Position numbers and translations under genes: made by a program. From Asaia bogorensis (GTDB taxonomy: Bacteria; Pseudomonadota; Alphaproteobacteria; Acetobacterales; Acetobacteraceae): a stretch of DNA of 7,560 nucleotides. Location of the stretch: NCBI GenBank assembly GCA_945886995.1, contig CAMCZJ010000148.1, forward strand, positions 1 through 7,560, given 5' to 3'. This document shows, one piece after another, positions 5,140-7,560 of the stretch (positions are counted from its first letter, which is position 1; every line of letters starts with the position of its first letter). The notes under the pieces were generated by a model, which saw only the letters and a list, made by a program, of their open reading frames with translations, was not told the DNA's origin and did not search any database.

Positions 5140-6794
5140 TGCTTCTCACTATCCTGGCGATGATCGGCACCGTTAACGCCGGCGCGGCCATCTATGCCTG
5201 GATTGCCATGCGCCACAATGCGCAGAGCTTCACCGAAATCAAGAACAATGCGGTCGCGCCGCTGATTGACCTTAAGGCGCTATCCGATGCCTATGCTGTA
5301 TTTGTTGTTGATGCATCGCATAAGATGCGCAATGGCAATTTCACCTGGGAAGAAGGTGCGACCAGCCTTGCCGATGCGGTGAAGAATATTGACCGCGCCT
5401 GGAGTGCCCTGGTTCGCGCCGAACTGCCCCCTTCTGTGCAGGAAGCCTTCGCGCAGGCGCGCGAACGCCGTGCGCCGGCGGAACAGGTCACGCAGGATTT
5501 GGTGCGCATCACAGCAGCCAAGAATAGCGCCCAGCTTGATCAACTCATTAAGGAACGGCTTTATCAGGCGATTGATCCCTTCACGGAATCGATCGGCGGC
5601 ATGATGGATACCATTGTGGCCGGTACGAATGAGAAGGTGGCCAATGAAGTCACCTCGGTCAGCCAGACCACAACGATCATTGCTCTGCTGGGTCTTTTCT
5701 CACTCGCGGCTCTCATTGCTGCCGGCTGGGTGGTGGTTGCCCGGGTCACACGTCCGCTGGGTCAGCTTGCTTCTGGCATGGAAATCATGTCGAAGGGCGA
5801 TCTGTCCAAGGAATTCCAGGGCACGGACCGTCAGGACGAAGTGGGCGAAATGGCGCGTGCCGCCACCGTCTTCCGCGAAGGCCTGATCGAAGCCGATAAC
5901 CTGCGCGCTGCGGAAGCTACGCGTGGGGCGGAAATGGAAGCCGCGCGCCGCGCTGCCATCCAAAGCATTGCGGGCGATCTGGACCGCGCGGTTGGCCAAT
6001 CCGTCAGCACGCTGTCCGAAAGCACCTCCATGCTGGTACAAGAAGGCACCCGGGTGTCTTCGGTCACCGATGCCACACTTACTCAGGCACGTTCCGCCGC
6101 CCATGAAGGGACTGAAGCCAATCACGGCATCCAGTCCGTTTCTGCCGCTGCGGAAGAACTGACGGTCGCGATTTCCGAAGTCTCCAACCGCGTCACGGCC
6201 GTTGCTCAAACAGCGCGTGGTGCGGCGGAACAGGCGGATCGCGTCAGCAGCCTGGTTGATGGGCTGAATGCGGCATCCGTGCGCATCAATGATGTCACGG
6301 GGCTGATCGGTACCATCGCCGCGCAGACCAACCTGCTGGCGCTTAATGCCACGATCGAATCGGCGCGTGCCGGTGAAGCGGGCAAGGGCTTTGCGGTGGT
6401 GGCGTCTGAGGTGAAGAACCTGGCGGCGCAATCCGCCAAGGCCACGGAAAGCATTCAGACCGAAATCGGCGCGATGCAGTCCATCATTGGCGATGTGGTC
6501 GGCGTAATTGGCGACATCGTGAAGCGCATCAGCCAGCTGGATGGTGAAAACACCGCCATCGCCGCGGCAGTGGAAGAACAATCCGCCACCACGGCGGAAA
6601 TCGCTTCCAGCCTGCGCAATGCCGCCAAGGCGGTGGATGGGCTGGAAGGCTCCATCGGCCGTGTGTCTGGCATGGCGGAAGATGCCGGCAAGGCCATGGG
6701 CAGCATCACGAACGCAAGCCGCACCGTGGCCGAAGAAGCGGTGCAGCTGCGTGAAGCGACGCAAGCCTTGATCCAGCGCCTGCAAGCGGCTTGA
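5130..6794 (+). CDS. Methyl-accepting chemotaxis protein (two TM, 4HB-like sensor, HAMP, MCP signal domain)
   Basis: This is a membrane chemoreceptor that signals to CheA/CheW. Numbering from TTG 5130 (554 aa), TM1 is at about 4-26 and a periplasmic, mostly helical sensor of about 155 residues follows, resembling a four-helix-bundle type. TM2 is at about 182-204 (IIALLGLFSLAALIAAGWVV), and a HAMP linker spans about 205-257, with the conserved RPL (208-210) and DEVGEMARA (236-244). The cytoplasmic coiled coil contains the highly conserved hairpin tip at about 393-432, with IAAQTNLLALNATIESARAG and GKGFAVVASEVKNLA. Glu/Gln-rich helices on both sides are potential methylation regions (for example AAEELTVAISEV and AVEEQSATTAEIA). 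No CheR-binding pentapeptide is seen at the C-terminus. The start is uncertain: a better ATG at 5117 is out of frame because of a seven-C run. It is a single-gene unit, since a strong terminator follows. The ligand is unknown. Confidence 0.88.
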   Translation: MPPLLLTILAMIGTVNAGAAIYAWIAMRHNAQSFTEIKNNAVAPLIDLKALSDAYAVFVVDASHKMRNGNFTWEEGATSLADAVKNIDRAWSALVRAELPPSVQEAFAQARERRAPAEQVTQDLVRITAAKNSAQLDQLIKERLYQAIDPFTESIGGMMDTIVAGTNEKVANEVTSVSQTTTIIALLGLFSLAALIAAGWVVVARVTRPLGQLASGMEIMSKGDLSKEFQGTDRQDEVGEMARAATVFREGLIEADNLRAAEATRGAEMEAARRAAIQSIAGDLDRAVGQSVSTLSESTSMLVQEGTRVSSVTDATLTQARSAAHEGTEANHGIQSVSAAAEELTVAISEVSNRVTAVAQTARGAAEQADRVSSLVDGLNAASVRINDVTGLIGTIAAQTNLLALNATIESARAGEAGKGFAVVASEVKNLAAQSAKATESIQTEIGAMQSIIGDVVGVIGDIVKRISQLDGENTAIAAAVEEQSATTAEIASSLRNAAKAVDGLEGSIGRVSGMAEDAGKAMGSITNASRTVAEEAVQLREATQALIQRLQAA

Positions 6795-6815
6795 TCGCTC
6801 CAAGGCGTTACGACG

Positions 6816-6855
6816 AAAGGCGGCGGCTCCCTTGGGGGCCGCCGCTTTTCTTTTT
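6816..6855 (+). terminator. Intrinsic terminator after the chemotaxis gene
   Basis: GCGGCGGC (6820-6827) pairs exactly with GCCGCCGC (6838-6845). The stem extends inward through a T-G wobble and two C-G pairs to a CTTG loop (6831-6834), and outward through AAA/TTT. It is followed directly by TTTTCTTTTT (6846-6855). The hairpin sits 25 nt after the MCP stop codon, so this is a classical Rho-independent terminator. Confidence 0.9.
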
Positions 6856-7186
6856 AGGCATTGCATTCATGAGACAATTTTCTTATTTGAGCGCCACATA
6901 ACTTCCTTTTGCCCTCCGGCGTCTTGGTATGCCCGAATCTTCACCCACGGCACCAGCCAAGGCAAATACTGTGGCAGGAAAGCCACCACACTGTGACCGC
7001 GCCTCATTTCCGCCAAAAAACACAGAAATTATTCCCATAAAATAGCTTCTTCAACACCCACTTTCAGCTAATCACGCCAAGTTTCGCCAAGTTACAGCAG
7101 CTCAGCTTGTCCGGCCAAGCAAACCTGATTTACTCACAATCAAAAGCGCGAGAGGCGCTGAGGCTGAACAGGAGGCTTGGACGGAT
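6856..7186. promoter_or_regulatory. Non-coding stretch upstream of the CHAP gene with small repeats
   Basis: No gene is evident in these ~330 nt. They are AT-richer than the coding regions. They contain a small hairpin GTGGC-AGGAAA-GCCAC (6971-6986) and a near-perfect tandem direct repeat of a 10-mer ending CGCCAAGTT (7074-7083 and 7084-7093). A 16-bp imperfect palindrome, GCTTGTCCGGCCAAGC (7105-7120, one mismatched pair), follows. GGAGG at 7171-7175 is the ribosome binding site of the next gene. The tandem repeat and palindrome sit where a promoter or operator would be expected, but no -35/-10 pair is convincing. Confidence 0.35.
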
Positions 7187-7560
7187 ATGAAGGCAGGTAG
7201 GCTTGTCGCGACCGCGATCATCGCCCTAAGCGCCGCATTGGCCACTGGTCAGGCTGATGCCAGCCAGGCAAACCCGCAGTCCAAGCCCTCAGCCCAGCGT
7301 CAACAGGCAGCCAAACCGGCGCAGACGCGTCAACAGGTCCAGGCGCAACCTGTCAGGGCCAACCAGCCCGCCCAAATCCAGCAGCGTCCGGTTAGCCAGG
7401 CCCAGCGCATGGCCCAAAGCAATCCGGGTGGCATTTCCTGCGTGCCTTATGTGCGCCAGGCAACCGGCATGGCGATCAGGGGCAATGGCGGCGATTGGTG
7501 GCACAACGCAGCGGGGCTTTATGCGCGCGGTCATGCCCCGGAAGCCGGCGCCATCATGGC
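7187..7560 (+). CDS. Secreted CHAP domain protein (Cys amidase/peptidase-like), 3' truncated
   Basis: The frame from ATG 7187 runs off the window, giving 124 complete codons. Residues 1-26 look like a Sec signal peptide: MKAGR, a hydrophobic core LVATAIIALSAALA, then a likely cut after ADA (24-26 region). Residues ~27-80 are a low-complexity linker rich in Gln, Pro, Ala and Arg. The start of a CHAP domain follows: GGISCVPYVR, with Cys85 as the expected nucleophile, then GMAIRGNGGDWWHNAAG (94-110) and YARGHAPEAGAIM (112-124). The C..YVR / G..iRGN...WW..A / Y.RG..P..G order is typical of alphaproteobacterial CHAP proteins. The catalytic His should lie beyond the window. CHAP enzymes usually cleave peptidoglycan peptides or amide bonds, so a role in the periplasm or outside the cell is inferred. 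The ribosome binding site GGAGG is 11 nt before the ATG. Confidence 0.8.
   Translation, partial: MKAGRLVATAIIALSAALATGQADASQANPQSKPSAQRQQAAKPAQTRQQVQAQPVRANQPAQIQQRPVSQAQRMAQSNPGGISCVPYVRQATGMAIRGNGGDWWHNAAGLYARGHAPEAGAIM

Noticed and set aside
5700..6866. 388-codon open frame on the minus strand opposite the MCP
   Set aside because: It mirrors the MCP coding sequence, has Arg/His/Gly-rich composition with no recognisable domain, and arises from high-GC codon bias. The plus-strand MCP is unambiguous.
7265..7425. Repeated CGTCAACAG and CAG-rich segments in the CHAP gene
   Set aside because: They are explained by the Gln/Pro-rich linker of the secreted protein, not by a tandem repeat or CRISPR-like array.

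Overview
The window looks like a chromosomal segment of a GC-rich alphaproteobacterium. The codon usage and protein styles (alpha-type MCP, alanine-rich enzymes, a CHAP protein with a Q/P-rich linker) suggest Rhodospirillales/Acetobacteraceae; this is an inference by eye, with no database search.

Positions 1-2675 (+) form a tight gene run. It starts with the 3' end of a probable class I SAM-dependent methyltransferase. OtnK (3-oxo-tetronate kinase, DUF1537) and OtnC (3-oxo-tetronate 4-phosphate decarboxylase, class II aldolase fold) follow, overlapping by 8 nt, and then a small DUF4406 protein begins 3 nt after otnC. OtnK and OtnC together would convert 3-oxo-tetronates (from L-threonate or D-erythronate type acids) to dihydroxyacetone phosphate and CO2. 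The dehydrogenase, isomerase and transporter that would feed the pathway are not in the window. A perfect 10-bp hairpin closes the run at the convergent junction.

Positions 2689-4771 hold two divergent genes. On the minus strand is a RimK/D-Ala-D-Ala-ligase-like ATP-grasp enzyme, and on the plus strand a PHP-domain metallohydrolase. They share a 226-bp intergenic region that contains three exact copies of an 8-bp element (CAGGAAAA) inside a 7-bp outer inverted repeat, which may be a shared operator or an RNA structure.

Positions 4772-6855 hold a ~320-350 bp AT-richer leader, a two-TM methyl-accepting chemotaxis protein and a strong intrinsic terminator. The MCP's well-placed ATG and ribosome binding site are out of frame with the rest of the gene because of a seven-C run. 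This is either a sequencing error, a real frameshift or a slippage switch, and it is the most checkable oddity here.

Positions 6856-7560 hold a ~330-bp non-coding stretch with small repeats, then the 5' part of a secreted CHAP-domain (Cys peptidase/amidase-like) protein cut by the window edge.

I do not see a clear previously undescribed multi-gene system. The most interesting points are the MCP poly-C frameshift, the repeat cluster between the ATP-grasp and PHP genes, and the placement of DUF4406 in the tetronate operon.
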